A stretch of 64,000 bases of DNA from Gaetbulibacter_A sp043876815 (GTDB lineage: Bacteria > Bacteroidota > Bacteroidia > Flavobacteriales > Flavobacteriaceae). The notes beneath the pieces were generated by a model that ran no database searches, had not been told where the DNA came from, and saw only the letters and a list, made by a program, of their open reading frames with translations. The stretch spans positions 357,052-421,051 of the forward strand of contig NZ_JBAWKA010000004.1 of NCBI RefSeq assembly GCF_043876815.1, in the 5' to 3' direction. The first letter of the stretch is position 1. Every line of letters starts with the position of its first letter. Below, one piece after another: positions 1 through 8,270 of the stretch. Made by a program: the position numbers and the translations under genes.

Positions 1-367
1 GATATTTGTTTTCAATAGCAAAAACATAATCGAATCGGTGTTGTAACGAGGTTATTACCCTTGGATGCCCATAAATTGGGATATCACCTTGCCGGAAATA
101 AAACGGTCGAATGTCGTCAAACCCCATTACATGGTCTGCGTGCTCATGCGTGAATAATATGCCATCAATACGATCTACATTGGCACGTAACATCTGATAT
201 CTAAAGTCAGGACCACAATCCACCACATACGTATAATCATCCCATTCCACCAAAATGGAAACGCGCAGCCGTTTGTCTTTCGGATTTGTACTTAAACACA
301 CCGGATGCTTACTTCCGATTATAGGAATTCCTTGTGAAGTTCCGGTGCCTAAAAATGTGATTTTCAA
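1..367 (-). CDS. MBL-fold metallo-hydrolase, PhnP-like (C-terminus outside window)
   Basis: Only the first 122 residues are inside the window; the gene continues beyond base 1. After the start comes KITFLGTGTSQGIPIIG, the usual opening of metallo-beta-lactamase-fold phosphodiesterases of the PhnP/RNase Z-like group. The metal-binding motif THEHADH is at residues 73-79. The family hydrolyses phosphodiesters such as cyclic phosphates using two metal ions in the cytoplasm; the substrate here is unknown. There is no in-frame ATG before the conserved opening, so I take the TTG at 365-367 as the start. A TATTTTTG -7 element lies just upstream at 386-393. The gene diverges from the 461 gene. Confidence 0.85.
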   Translation of the reverse strand, partial: MKITFLGTGTSQGIPIIGSKHPVCLSTNPKDKRLRVSILVEWDDYTYVVDCGPDFRYQMLRANVDRIDGILFTHEHADHVMGFDDIRPFYFRQGDIPIYGHPRVITSLQHRFDYVFAIENKY

Positions 368-385
368 AATAGCATATGTTTTGAA

Positions 386-393
386 CAAAAATA
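386..393 (-). promoter_or_regulatory. Probable -7 promoter element (TAnnTTTG) of the metallo-hydrolase
   Basis: On the minus strand this reads TATTTTTG and matches the Bacteroidetes -7 consensus TAnnTTTG. It lies 19 bases before the TTG start. No convincing -33 element is visible, so the call rests on one box in AT-rich DNA. Confidence 0.4.
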
Positions 394-403
394 AGGTTAT
401 TTT

Positions 404-433
404 TTTGTTTGATATACTTATTTAATACCTTTG
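404..433 (+). promoter_or_regulatory. Bacteroidetes-type promoter for the 461 gene
   Basis: The -7 element TACCTTTG is at 426-433. A TTTG -33 element is at 404-407, leaving an 18-base spacer. Transcription would start around 440, about 20 bases before the ATG at 461. Both boxes fit the TTTG/TAnnTTTG pattern of the Bacteroidetes primary sigma factor. Confidence 0.6.
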
Positions 434-460
434 TAATGTTACCTTATACCTATAAATTAT

Positions 461-1924
461 ATGGAAATTACCATTAAAGGCGATAAAGAATTCGATAACG
501 TCCCATCGTTGAAATCCAAGGCTTTACGCATCAACCTAAATGAAAATATTTACGGAACATTTGCTGAAATTGGCGCAGGTCAAGAAACTTGTCGCCATTT
601 TTTTAGGGCTGGTGGTGCTTCGGGTACTATAGCCAAAGCAATGTCAGCCTACGATAAGGACTTTAGTGATGCCATTTATGGTGCTGAAGAAGACGGCCGT
701 TATGTTACCGAGGCTCGTTTACGCAAAATGCTTTCTCACGAGATGAATTTGATAGAAAGTCGTTTAACGCGTGAAGAGCATCCTAATAAAATATTTTTCA
801 CCTATGCGAATACTGTTGCGACGATTGATTTTGCTAAGCAATACAAAGGACATGGTTGGGTAGGGATCAAATACCAAATTGAAGCTAATGCGGAATATAA
901 CGAGATTATTTTGCATGTTCGCTTTAAGGAAACTGATGCGCGTTTACAACAAGAAACCCTAGGTATCTTAGGAACAAACCTTATTTATGGTTCCTTTTAC
1001 AAATACAATGAGCCTAAAAAGCTACTACGTTATTTGTATGATCATTTAGATAAAGATCAGGTAGAGATCGACACCATAAACTTTTCCGGACCGGTATTCC
1101 AAAATGTAGATAACCGCCTGATGAGTTTACAGCTGGTAAAGAATGGCATGACGGATGCGGTGATGTTTGGTCCGGATGGAACAAACGAATTGCCGGCACG
1201 TGTTTTCTACAAAAAAAACGTTTTAGCGCTACGAGGTAGTTTCAGACCGGTAACCAAGGTGAACATGGCCATGTATGAGAAATCATATGAGATGTTTATC
1301 AAAGAGAATAAAGTTGATGAGAAAAAGACTGTTGTTGTTTTTGAAATTACACTCTCGAATTTAAGAGCTGAAGGCGAGATCGACGAGCAAGATTTTATTG
1401 ATAGAGCCGATTTGTTATGTGCTTTGGGACAGTCTGTTATGATATCCAACTTTCAGGAATACTATAAGGTTGTTGAGTACTTCTCCAAGTACACAAAAGC
1501 ACGTATGGGGCTTGTCATGGGCGTGAGTAATTTGGTTGATATCTTCGATGAAAAATACTATCGTCATATCAGTGGTGGTATTCTTGAAGCTTTTGGGAAA
1601 TTGTTCTTTAAAGATCTTAAAGTTTACCTATACCCTATGTTGGATCCTAAAACCGGGGAACTCATTAATAGTGAAAACCTGAAAGTATATCCACGAATGA
1701 AGGAGTTATACAAATTCTTTAAATACAATGGTAAAGTAATCGATATTAAAGAATACGATGAAACCATCATGAATATTTTCTCAAGGGAAATCTTAAGAAT
1801 GATCTCGGAAGGTGAATCAGGTTGGGAAGATATGGTTCCGGCTGGTACCGCTGAACTTATTAAAGATTACAGGCTATTTGGTTACACGCGAAAACCACTA
1901 ACCTTGAGTAGAAGACGCAAATGA
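461..1924 (+). CDS. Conserved protein of unknown function, 487 residues
   Basis: This is a long soluble protein with no signal peptide or membrane segment. The strongest-looking stretch is near the N-terminus: GTFAEIGAGQETCRHFFRAG at about residues 32-51, followed by an alanine/glycine-rich segment. I recall close relatives across Flavobacteriaceae but no experimentally known role. I see no nucleotide-binding P-loop, HxGH adenylyltransferase motif or outer-membrane receptor feature, so names implying those activities would not be supported here. The ATG fits the promoter at 404-433. The gene is a single transcription unit ending at a bidirectional hairpin at 1951-1982 shared with convergent bcp. 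Confidence 0.85.
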   Translation: MEITIKGDKEFDNVPSLKSKALRINLNENIYGTFAEIGAGQETCRHFFRAGGASGTIAKAMSAYDKDFSDAIYGAEEDGRYVTEARLRKMLSHEMNLIESRLTREEHPNKIFFTYANTVATIDFAKQYKGHGWVGIKYQIEANAEYNEIILHVRFKETDARLQQETLGILGTNLIYGSFYKYNEPKKLLRYLYDHLDKDQVEIDTINFSGPVFQNVDNRLMSLQLVKNGMTDAVMFGPDGTNELPARVFYKKNVLALRGSFRPVTKVNMAMYEKSYEMFIKENKVDEKKTVVVFEITLSNLRAEGEIDEQDFIDRADLLCALGQSVMISNFQEYYKVVEYFSKYTKARMGLVMGVSNLVDIFDEKYYRHISGGILEAFGKLFFKDLKVYLYPMLDPKTGELINSENLKVYPRMKELYKFFKYNGKVIDIKEYDETIMNIFSREILRMISEGESGWEDMVPAGTAELIKDYRLFGYTRKPLTLSRRRK

Positions 1925-1950
1925 GCTTCAAAAAAACGCAATAGATAAAT

Positions 1951-1982
1951 AAAAAAGCGACTCCAAATAGAGTCGCTTTTTT
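1951..1982. terminator. Bidirectional terminator between the 461 gene and bcp
   Basis: A perfect inverted repeat pairs aaaaaagcgactc (1951-1963) with gagtcgctttttt (1970-1982) around a 6-base loop. With A and T tracts on either side it can terminate transcription from both converging genes. Confidence 0.85.
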
Positions 1983-2000
1983 AATATGGTAATTCTATTC

Positions 2001-2456
2001 TTATGAATCTAATATCTGTGCAGCGTGTTCTTTCGTTTTTACCTTATCAATAACACGTTCTACCACACCTTTTTCATCAATAATAAACGTCATTCTGTGA
2101 ATACCGTCGTATTCCTTGCCCATAAACTTTTTTGGTCCCCAAACGCCAAAAGTGTTGATCACAGTTTTATCTTCATCAGCTAGCAAAGGAAACGGAAAAT
2201 CATACTTTTCTTTGAAATTTGCCTGTTTTTTCTCCGAGTCCGCACTCACACCTAGTAAAGCATAGCCTTGGTCTTGTAATGCTTTATAGTTATCGCGCAA
2301 GTTACAAGCTTCAACAGTACAACCCGGTGTATTGGCCTTTGGGTAAAAGAATACAACGAGCTTTTGGCCTTTGTAATCACTCAATGATATCGAATTTCCT
2401 TGTTCGTCTTTTGCTGTAAAATTAGGCACAGCATCACCTTGTTTTAAAGTATTCAT
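2001..2456 (-). CDS. bcp: Thioredoxin-dependent thiol peroxidase (peroxiredoxin, BCP family)
   Basis: This 151-residue protein has the normal length of a bacterioferritin comigratory protein. The active-site stretch FYPKANTPGCTVEACNLRD puts the peroxidatic Cys at residue 46 and the resolving Cys five residues later at 51, as in atypical 2-Cys BCP peroxiredoxins. The family reduces hydrogen and organic peroxides in the cytoplasm using thioredoxin. The gene diverges from nth, and the start regions of the two genes are only a few tens of bases apart. The nth promoter overlaps the first codons of bcp, so the two may influence each other. Confidence 0.95.
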   Translation of the reverse strand: MNTLKQGDAVPNFTAKDEQGNSISLSDYKGQKLVVFFYPKANTPGCTVEACNLRDNYKALQDQGYALLGVSADSEKKQANFKEKYDFPFPLLADEDKTVINTFGVWGPKKFMGKEYDGIHRMTFIIDEKGVVERVIDKVKTKEHAAQILDS

Positions 2457-2469
2457 AGTCTTAACTTTG
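2440..2469 (+). promoter_or_regulatory. Promoter of nth
   Basis: A TTG at 2440-2442 and TAACTTTG at 2462-2469 are separated by 19 bases. This is a good match to the Bacteroidetes -33/-7 pattern. Transcription would start near 2476. That is downstream of the alternative start codon at 2467 and so supports the ATG at 2491 for nth. Confidence 0.6.
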
Positions 2470-2490
2470 ATTTTTACAAAAATACAATTT

Positions 2491-3147
2491 ATGACTAAGA
2501 AAGAGAAGGTAGATTTTGTTATAAAAACCTTAAATGAATTATATCCTGAAATCCCTATCCCCTTAGAACATCAAGACCCTTATACCCTACTGATCGCTGT
2601 ACTGCTTTCTGCTCAAAGTACCGATGTGCGGGTCAATCAGATTACACCTCTTCTGTTTGCAGAAGCTGATAATCCTTACGACATGATAAAACTTAGTGTT
2701 GAAGAGATCCGTGAAATCATCAAGCCTGTGGGGTTATCGCCGATGAAAAGCAAAGGTATTTATGGATTGTCTAAAATTTTAATTGAAAAGCATGATGGTA
2801 AGGTACCTCAGGATTTTGCGGCGTTGGAAGCTTTGCCTGCTGTTGGCCATAAAACCGCTAGCGTGGTGATGTCGCAAGCATTTGGTGTTCCCGCTTTTCC
2901 GGTAGATACACATATTCATCGTTTAATGTACCGATGGACTTTTAGCAACGGAAAAAATGTAGTTCAAACTGAAAAAGATGCCAAACGCTTGTTCCCGAAA
3001 GAACTTTGGAACGATTTGCACCTTCAGATCATTTGGTATGGTCGTGAATACTCTCCAGCCAGAGGTTGGAATCTTGAAAAAGATATCATTACAAAAACGA
3101 TCGGAAGACAATCCGTGATCAAAGAATATCACAAAAAAAAGTCCTGA
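2491..3147 (+). CDS. nth: Endonuclease III-like DNA glycosylase/AP lyase without Fe-S cysteines
   Basis: This protein repairs oxidised pyrimidines by base excision and cleaves abasic sites. The helix-hairpin-helix segment LPAVGHKTASVVM contains the catalytic Lys121, and VDTHIHR contains the catalytic Asp139, both in the spacing expected for Nth. The C-terminal region, where most Nth proteins carry a C-x6-C-x2-C-x5-C [4Fe-4S] cluster, reads YGREYSPARGWNLEKDIITK. The whole 218-residue protein contains no cysteine. I chose the ATG at 2491 over an upstream ATA/TTG region because the promoter -7 box covers the earlier start. A terminator hairpin overlaps the stop codon. Confidence 0.9.
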   Translation: MTKKEKVDFVIKTLNELYPEIPIPLEHQDPYTLLIAVLLSAQSTDVRVNQITPLLFAEADNPYDMIKLSVEEIREIIKPVGLSPMKSKGIYGLSKILIEKHDGKVPQDFAALEALPAVGHKTASVVMSQAFGVPAFPVDTHIHRLMYRWTFSNGKNVVQTEKDAKRLFPKELWNDLHLQIIWYGREYSPARGWNLEKDIITKTIGRQSVIKEYHKKKS

Positions 3148-3170
3148 TGTTTAGTTCATCAGGACATTTT
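3141..3170 (+). terminator. Terminator of nth
   Basis: The inverted repeat gtcctgatg (3141-3149) and catcaggac (3157-3165) is followed by attttaa. The left arm overlaps the last codons and stop of nth. Confidence 0.75.
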
Positions 3171-3175
3171 AATAC

Positions 3176-3322
3176 TTAATTCAGAAGTGTTTCAAACTTC
3201 AGAGACTTATAACTTATAACACTTAAAGCTTTAGAGTATTCTAGGAGAAACTTCACAGTCTCCTCTTTAGGTTCTAACCGGTTAAATTTTTTAATAGATT
3301 TTTCAGAGTAAAGTTTTGCCAT
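3176..3322 (-). CDS. Small conserved-looking protein, 48 residues, downstream of the sigma factor gene
   Basis: An ATG at 3322 opens a 48-residue frame starting MAKLYSEKSIKKFNRLEPKE and ending LKFETLLN. It is lysine-rich and helical-looking, with no signal peptide. It lies 54 bases downstream of the sigma-factor stop on the same strand with no terminator between, so the two are probably cotranscribed. Codon use is like that of its neighbours. I do not know a function; a role linked to the sigma factor is only an inference from position. It is too short for many gene callers. Confidence 0.6.
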   Translation of the reverse strand: MAKLYSEKSIKKFNRLEPKEETVKFLLEYSKALSVISYKSLKFETLLN

Positions 3323-3376
3323 TGTAATAGTTTAAAAGTTAACTTAATAATTAACGGCAAAAAACTTACTTTATTG

Positions 3377-3961
3377 TTAGTTGGTTAAAACAATATTATG
3401 TTTTTCTATTATTTTTCTCAGATTAATAAGTGCATAACGCATCCTTCCTAAAGCTGTATTGATGCTTACACCAGTGCGTTCCGATATTTCCTTGAAGCTC
3501 ATATCTTTATAGATTCGCATCAATAACACATCACGCTGATCTTCAGGTAATTCATCAACTAGGCGTCTTACGTCATCTTCAACCTGCGATTTTATAATTC
3601 TTTTTTCAGCATTCAAAGTTGAATCACTTAAAACAGAAAAAATATTGAATTCGCCAGCATTATCAAATTTTGGCATTCTGTTACTTTTTCTGAAATGATC
3701 GATCACTAAATTATGGGCGATACGCATCACCCAGGGCAAAAATTTACCTTCTTCATTGTATGCGCCCCGTTTTAAGGTACGAATAACTTTAATGAACGTA
3801 TCCTGAAAAATGTCTTCAGCCACATCAGAATCGTAAACTTTTGAATAAATAAAACTGTAAATTTTGTGTTTGTGCCGAATGATTAAAACCTCTAGAGCAG
3901 ATTCCTTTCCACTCATATAATCTTTAACCAAAGTAGCGTCTGGTATAAGTTCTTTTTGCAT
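3377..3961 (-). CDS. RNA polymerase sigma-70 family factor (ECF-like)
   Basis: This is a 194-residue sigma factor with region 2 in the N-terminal half (DVAEDIFQDTFIKVIRTL, about residues 45-62, which binds core polymerase and the -10 region). Region 4, a helix-turn-helix, is at the C-terminus (MSFKEISERTGVSINTALGR). It lacks regions 1 and 3, like ECF factors. No anti-sigma gene lies next to it, so control by a membrane anti-sigma factor is not indicated here. The 5' leader contains an inverted repeat at 3978-3997 that could regulate it. It diverges from uvrA, and a 48-residue ORF follows it. Confidence 0.93.
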   Translation of the reverse strand: MQKELIPDATLVKDYMSGKESALEVLIIRHKHKIYSFIYSKVYDSDVAEDIFQDTFIKVIRTLKRGAYNEEGKFLPWVMRIAHNLVIDHFRKSNRMPKFDNAGEFNIFSVLSDSTLNAEKRIIKSQVEDDVRRLVDELPEDQRDVLLMRIYKDMSFKEISERTGVSINTALGRMRYALINLRKIIEKHNIVLTN

Positions 3962-3977
3962 AATTATTACTTTAATA

Positions 3978-3997
3978 CACTGTGCTTGTGCGCAGTG
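3978..3997 (-). promoter_or_regulatory. Inverted repeat in the leader of the sigma-factor gene
   Basis: CACTGTGC (3978-3985) and GCGCAGTG (3990-3997) form an 8-bp stem with a 4-base loop, 16 bases before the sigma-factor ATG. It could be an operator or an mRNA hairpin that limits translation; the sequence does not distinguish the two. Possible -7 boxes on the minus strand lie further up at 4072-4079 and 4101-4108. Confidence 0.4.
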
Positions 3998-4150
3998 TTT
4001 GGGGATACATTTTTTTAAAAAAGTAATATTATGCTATAGGCAAGTGTTGATTTTAAATTGATTAACTACCTCAAATATAACAACAATCGTTCCTAAAAAA
4101 CAAAAATAAATCTTGTTTTTTAATATTTTATTTTAATTCCACCCATTTTA

Positions 4151-4177
4151 TTGGATGAAATACTTGTGGTATCTTTG
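4151..4177 (+). promoter_or_regulatory. Promoter of uvrA
   Basis: TTG at 4151-4153 and TATCTTTG at 4170-4177 match the -33 and -7 boxes. The predicted transcription start near 4184 leaves a short leader before the ATG at 4201 and only about 5 bases before the alternative GTG at 4189. Confidence 0.6.
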
Positions 4178-4200
4178 CAAAATTACGTGTGTACAAGCCT

Positions 4201-6984
4201 ATGACTACTGATATTTCCCAAGTAAACCCCAAAGAAAACATTATCATCAAGGGGGCCAAACTGCATAATCTAAAAAACATCGATGTTGTTATTCCCAGGA
4301 ATAAATTGGTCGTAATTACGGGTCTATCCGGTTCGGGGAAATCGAGCTTAGCCTTTGATACACTTTATGCCGAAGGCCAGCGGCGCTATGTTGAAAGTCT
4401 TTCCAGTTATGCGCGTCAGTTTTTAGGCCGCCTAAATAAACCCAAGGTTGATTATATTAAAGGGATCGCTCCTGCCATCGCAATAGAACAAAAGGTGAAT
4501 TCAACGAATCCCAGATCAACTGTGGGTACAACAACAGAGATCTACGACTACCTAAAACTACTTTTTGCCCGCATTGGAAAAACTTACTCCCCTGTTTCAG
4601 GAAAAGAAGTTAAAAAGCACCGGGTAAAAGATGTTCTAGAGTATATAAAAACCTTTCCTGAACGTGAAAAAATGCTCCTCTTAGCTCCTATTCATTTAGA
4701 GAAAGGTCGAAGTATTGAGGATAAACTAAAGGTATTAAACCAACAGGGATATGCTAGAGTTAAAGTGAATGACACCGTAAAACGGATTGATGAAATTGAA
4801 TCTATAGGTAAAAAAGATTCTATTGCATTGGTTGTAGACCGTATTATCGTAAAACATGAAGAAGATTTCTTTAATCGATTGGCAGACGCTATTCAAACCG
4901 CTTTCTTTGAAGGTAAAGGGGAATGTTTCGTTGAAACCTTAAATGATCAAAAACAAAAAGCATTTAGCAATAAATTTGAATTAGATAGTATTCAATTTTT
5001 AGAACCTAACGTTCATTTATTCAGCTTTAATAATCCCTATGGCGCATGCCCGAAATGCGAAGGTTATGGAGATATTATTGGTATTGATGAAGATCTGGTT
5101 GTTCCTAACACAGGACTTTCAGTCTATGAAAATGCCATATTTCCATGGCGGGGCGAAAGTATGAGCTGGTATCGTGATCAGTTGGTTAATAATGCGCACA
5201 AATTTGACTTCCCGGTGCATAAACCCTATTTCAAATTAACGGAAGAACAAAAAGAATTGATCTGGACCGGTAACCAGTATTTCGAAGGTTTAAATGATTT
5301 TTTCGCTGAACTTGAAGCCAAGGCTTATAAGATTCAAAATCGTGTTATGCTGTCCCGCTATCGTGGTAAAACAAAATGTAAAACTTGTAATGGTAAGCGT
5401 TTACGAGAAGAAGCTAATTATGTTAAAGTGGGTGGTGTTACCATTACTGATTTGGTTGATCGTCCCATTAAAAAATTAGTGCACTTTTTTACGGCATTAG
5501 AACTTAATGAATATGATGCTCAAATTGCGAACCGGCTCCTCAAAGAAATTAATAATCGTCTGGCCTTTCTATCAGATGTTGGCTTGGATTATTTAACCTT
5601 GAATCGAAAATCAAATACCCTTTCAGGTGGCGAAAGCCAACGTATAAATCTAGCGACCTCTTTGGGAAGTAGTTTGGTTGGTTCCATGTATATTTTGGAT
5701 GAACCCAGTATTGGCTTACATCCAAGAGATACCGAGCGCCTTATAAAGGTTTTACTTTCGTTACGAGACTTAGGAAATACCGTTATTGTTGTAGAACATG
5801 ATGAGGATATAATGAAAGCAGCCGATACGATTATAGATATCGGACCTGAAGCGGGTACCTTTGGTGGTGAAGTGGTAGCAGAAGGCACGTTTGAAACCAT
5901 TTTAAAATCGGAATCATTAACAGCGAAATATTTAAATGAAAATTTAAAAATAGAAGTCCCTGGTCAACGACGAACAGCGCGCTATGAGGTTACCATTAAG
6001 GGCGCACGAGAAAACAATTTAAAAAATATTGATGCAACCTTCCCTTTGGGTGTATTAACTGTAGTTACCGGTGTTTCCGGAAGCGGAAAAAGTACATTGG
6101 TTAAAAAGATTTTATATCCGGCATTACAAAAGGAATTAACGGATTACGGCGATAAGCCCGGACAATTTACGGCCCTTGAAGGAAATTATGGACCATTCAA
6201 AAAGATCGAGTTTGTTGATCAAAACCCGATTGGTCGCTCCTCGCGCTCAAACCCAGTAACTTACATAAAGGCTTACGATGATATTCGGGCTTTATACGCG
6301 GGGCAAAAATTAAGTAAGATCAGAAATTACAAGGCTAAGCACTTTTCATTTAATGTTGATGGCGGACGCTGTGAAACCTGTAAAGGTGAAGGTGAAGTAA
6401 CTATTGAAATGCAATTTATGGCCGATGTGCATTTAGAATGCGAGACTTGTAAAGGTAAGCGTTTCAAAAAAGAAGTTCTGGAAGTTGAATTTTCCGGAAA
6501 AAATATTGACGCTATTTTAAACCTTACCATTGATGATGCCATTCAATTTTTTGAAAGTCAAAATGAATCAAAGATAGTCTCCAAATTACAGCCACTTCAG
6601 GATGTAGGTTTAGGATATGTAACACTTGGGCAGAGTTCTTCTACCCTATCAGGCGGTGAAGCACAACGTATTAAATTAGCCTCATTTTTAGGTAAAGGTT
6701 CCAATAAAGAAAGGGTGCTTTTCATTTTTGATGAACCTACTACCGGTCTGCATTTCCACGATATCAAAAAATTATTAACCTCTTTCAATGCCCTAATTGA
6801 AAATGGACATTCGGTTATCGTTGTAGAACATAACCTGGAACTCATTAAATGTGCTGATCATATTATCGATCTGGGACCTCATGGTGGTGAAGAGGGCGGC
6901 CATGTAGTAGCGACCGGCACACCAGAAGCCATAGCTAAAAACCCGGAGTCCTTAACTGGTATTTATCTTCGAGAAAAATTATAG
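4201..6984 (+). CDS. uvrA: Excinuclease ABC subunit A (UvrA)
   Basis: UvrA is the damage-recognition ATPase of nucleotide excision repair and loads UvrB onto DNA. The protein has two ABC ATPase halves. Walker A GLSGSGKS is at residues 41-48 and a second GVSGSGKS starts near residue 625. The two signature motifs are LSGGESQRINLA and LSGGEAQRIKLA. Zinc-binding CxxC pairs are visible in CPKCEGYG, CKTCNGKR, CETCKGEGE and CETCKGKR. The length of 927 residues is normal. I use the ATG at 4201; a GTG at 4189 would add four residues but sits too close to the promoter. The gene ends directly against the convergent DUF3667 gene with no intervening base. Confidence 0.97.
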   Translation: MTTDISQVNPKENIIIKGAKLHNLKNIDVVIPRNKLVVITGLSGSGKSSLAFDTLYAEGQRRYVESLSSYARQFLGRLNKPKVDYIKGIAPAIAIEQKVNSTNPRSTVGTTTEIYDYLKLLFARIGKTYSPVSGKEVKKHRVKDVLEYIKTFPEREKMLLLAPIHLEKGRSIEDKLKVLNQQGYARVKVNDTVKRIDEIESIGKKDSIALVVDRIIVKHEEDFFNRLADAIQTAFFEGKGECFVETLNDQKQKAFSNKFELDSIQFLEPNVHLFSFNNPYGACPKCEGYGDIIGIDEDLVVPNTGLSVYENAIFPWRGESMSWYRDQLVNNAHKFDFPVHKPYFKLTEEQKELIWTGNQYFEGLNDFFAELEAKAYKIQNRVMLSRYRGKTKCKTCNGKRLREEANYVKVGGVTITDLVDRPIKKLVHFFTALELNEYDAQIANRLLKEINNRLAFLSDVGLDYLTLNRKSNTLSGGESQRINLATSLGSSLVGSMYILDEPSIGLHPRDTERLIKVLLSLRDLGNTVIVVEHDEDIMKAADTIIDIGPEAGTFGGEVVAEGTFETILKSESLTAKYLNENLKIEVPGQRRTARYEVTIKGARENNLKNIDATFPLGVLTVVTGVSGSGKSTLVKKILYPALQKELTDYGDKPGQFTALEGNYGPFKKIEFVDQNPIGRSSRSNPVTYIKAYDDIRALYAGQKLSKIRNYKAKHFSFNVDGGRCETCKGEGEVTIEMQFMADVHLECETCKGKRFKKEVLEVEFSGKNIDAILNLTIDDAIQFFESQNESKIVSKLQPLQDVGLGYVTLGQSSSTLSGGEAQRIKLASFLGKGSNKERVLFIFDEPTTGLHFHDIKKLLTSFNALIENGHSVIVVEHNLELIKCADHIIDLGPHGGEEGGHVVATGTPEAIAKNPESLTGIYLREKL

Positions 6985-8058
6985 TTAATAAGACAAAAAG
7001 CCAACAAGAACCAAAAGGATCACTGCGATTGGAATAACAAATGAAAAATAAATTCCAGTAACAAGTGCCGATTTAAAAATACTCCGCATCCACCCTTGTT
7101 CGTAAAACCGCTTGACAGCGATCACCATGTAAACGAATGTCGATAGCAATAAAAAGAAATCTAAAGAAGCTGGAATTCCAACGACAGTATTAGCTAATAA
7201 GATCAAACTAAACACAGTAAATAAGAAAGAATAAAAGTAAAAACTAAATACCAAATGGTAGGCATATGGTCCTCTTCGATAAAAAACTAACTTTAAAAGC
7301 AATGCGAATATGGGCAATAAAATAAATAATGAAATAGGAATGGTATCATAAACGGCTTTCAACATTTGTCCGCCGTTTCGCTGTTGGTAAAACTTTAGCA
7401 ATTGCGCATGAATTTTTCGACTAAACCATCCGGCATCATCACTCATGCCCATCGCTTTATATATCTCTGAGTTCGGTGCACCTATGTTAATTAATGAATC
7501 AATTTTCTTTTCATTAAAGCCGAACGAAATACCTCTATTCGTGTTATCTTTTTTTGTTTCCGATTTAATTAGTGCATCGATCGATTTTAGATTGGCCTGT
7601 TTTGCAAATTCAGGGTTCTTCTTCTCTAAAACCTTAAAAACACTATCCACTTGAACCGTATCTACAAGTTGCTTTATCTGTTTTTCTGAAGAAAATAAAG
7701 GCTTACTTACTGTTTCTTTCAAGGTTTTATCTAAAGTTTCAACCTGTTTATTTACAACAGTAATTGAGAGAATAAAAAAGAAGATCACAGAAACAAATAA
7801 ATAAAGTTGAGCCGGATGTAAAAATTGAAGTCGTTTGCCTTGCACAAATGTTTTGGCAAGATAGCCAGGCTTAAATAACAAAGGAAAAATACTTTTAAAA
7901 AAGCGTGCATCAAAAGAAAAATAATTGCTAATGGTATTGTAAAATAATACACCTATGGTGAGATCGTCCTTTGTTTTTTGCCCACAATTTGGGCAGAAGT
8001 TAAAATCTGCATTAAATTCGGTCTCACAATTTTTACAGATCTGTTTTTCTTCAGCCAT
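6985..8058 (-). CDS. DUF3667 membrane protein with N-terminal zinc ribbon
   Basis: The N-terminus holds a zinc ribbon with Cys at residues 8, 11, 22 and 25 (CKNC and CPNC). It is followed by the DUF3667 core, including FHPAQ-like sequence FLHPAQLYLFVSVIFFF that begins the first membrane helix. A hydrophilic, lysine-rich segment of about 120 residues separates this helix from three or four further membrane helices in the last 130 residues. The family is common in Bacteroidetes and of unknown function. It is a single gene, converging with uvrA. Confidence 0.9.
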   Translation of the reverse strand: MAEEKQICKNCETEFNADFNFCPNCGQKTKDDLTIGVLFYNTISNYFSFDARFFKSIFPLLFKPGYLAKTFVQGKRLQFLHPAQLYLFVSVIFFFILSITVVNKQVETLDKTLKETVSKPLFSSEKQIKQLVDTVQVDSVFKVLEKKNPEFAKQANLKSIDALIKSETKKDNTNRGISFGFNEKKIDSLINIGAPNSEIYKAMGMSDDAGWFSRKIHAQLLKFYQQRNGGQMLKAVYDTIPISLFILLPIFALLLKLVFYRRGPYAYHLVFSFYFYSFLFTVFSLILLANTVVGIPASLDFFLLLSTFVYMVIAVKRFYEQGWMRSIFKSALVTGIYFSFVIPIAVILLVLVGFLSY

Positions 8059-8190
8059 TAAAAAATGTTTGGAATAAAAGTAAGTTGATTTATGCAGTAA
8101 AAATAAAAAAAATATTCAAGCTTTTAACATTCTGAAATACAATAATATAAGCTATAACACGCAAACTTATGTAAACCTTCATATTATGTT

Positions 8191-8209
8191 TTGGCACGCT
8201 GTTTGAAAC
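8191..8209 (+). promoter_or_regulatory. Sigma-54 (RpoN) type promoter, copy 1
   Basis: The sequence TTGGCACGCTGTTTGAAAC contains the -24 box TGGCACG at 8192-8198. After 4 bases comes TTGA at 8203-8206, in the position of the -12 box (consensus TTGC). The spacing is canonical for sigma-54. Transcription would start near 8218, about 50 bases before the gene. The same 19 bases occur before the paralogous gene at 9122-9140, while the surrounding DNA differs. Confidence 0.75.
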
Positions 8210-8270
8210 TATAACAACAAAGCGTAAGCCGAAAAGCTAAAGAGTAGGCGTAATATAAAATCCTATGATT

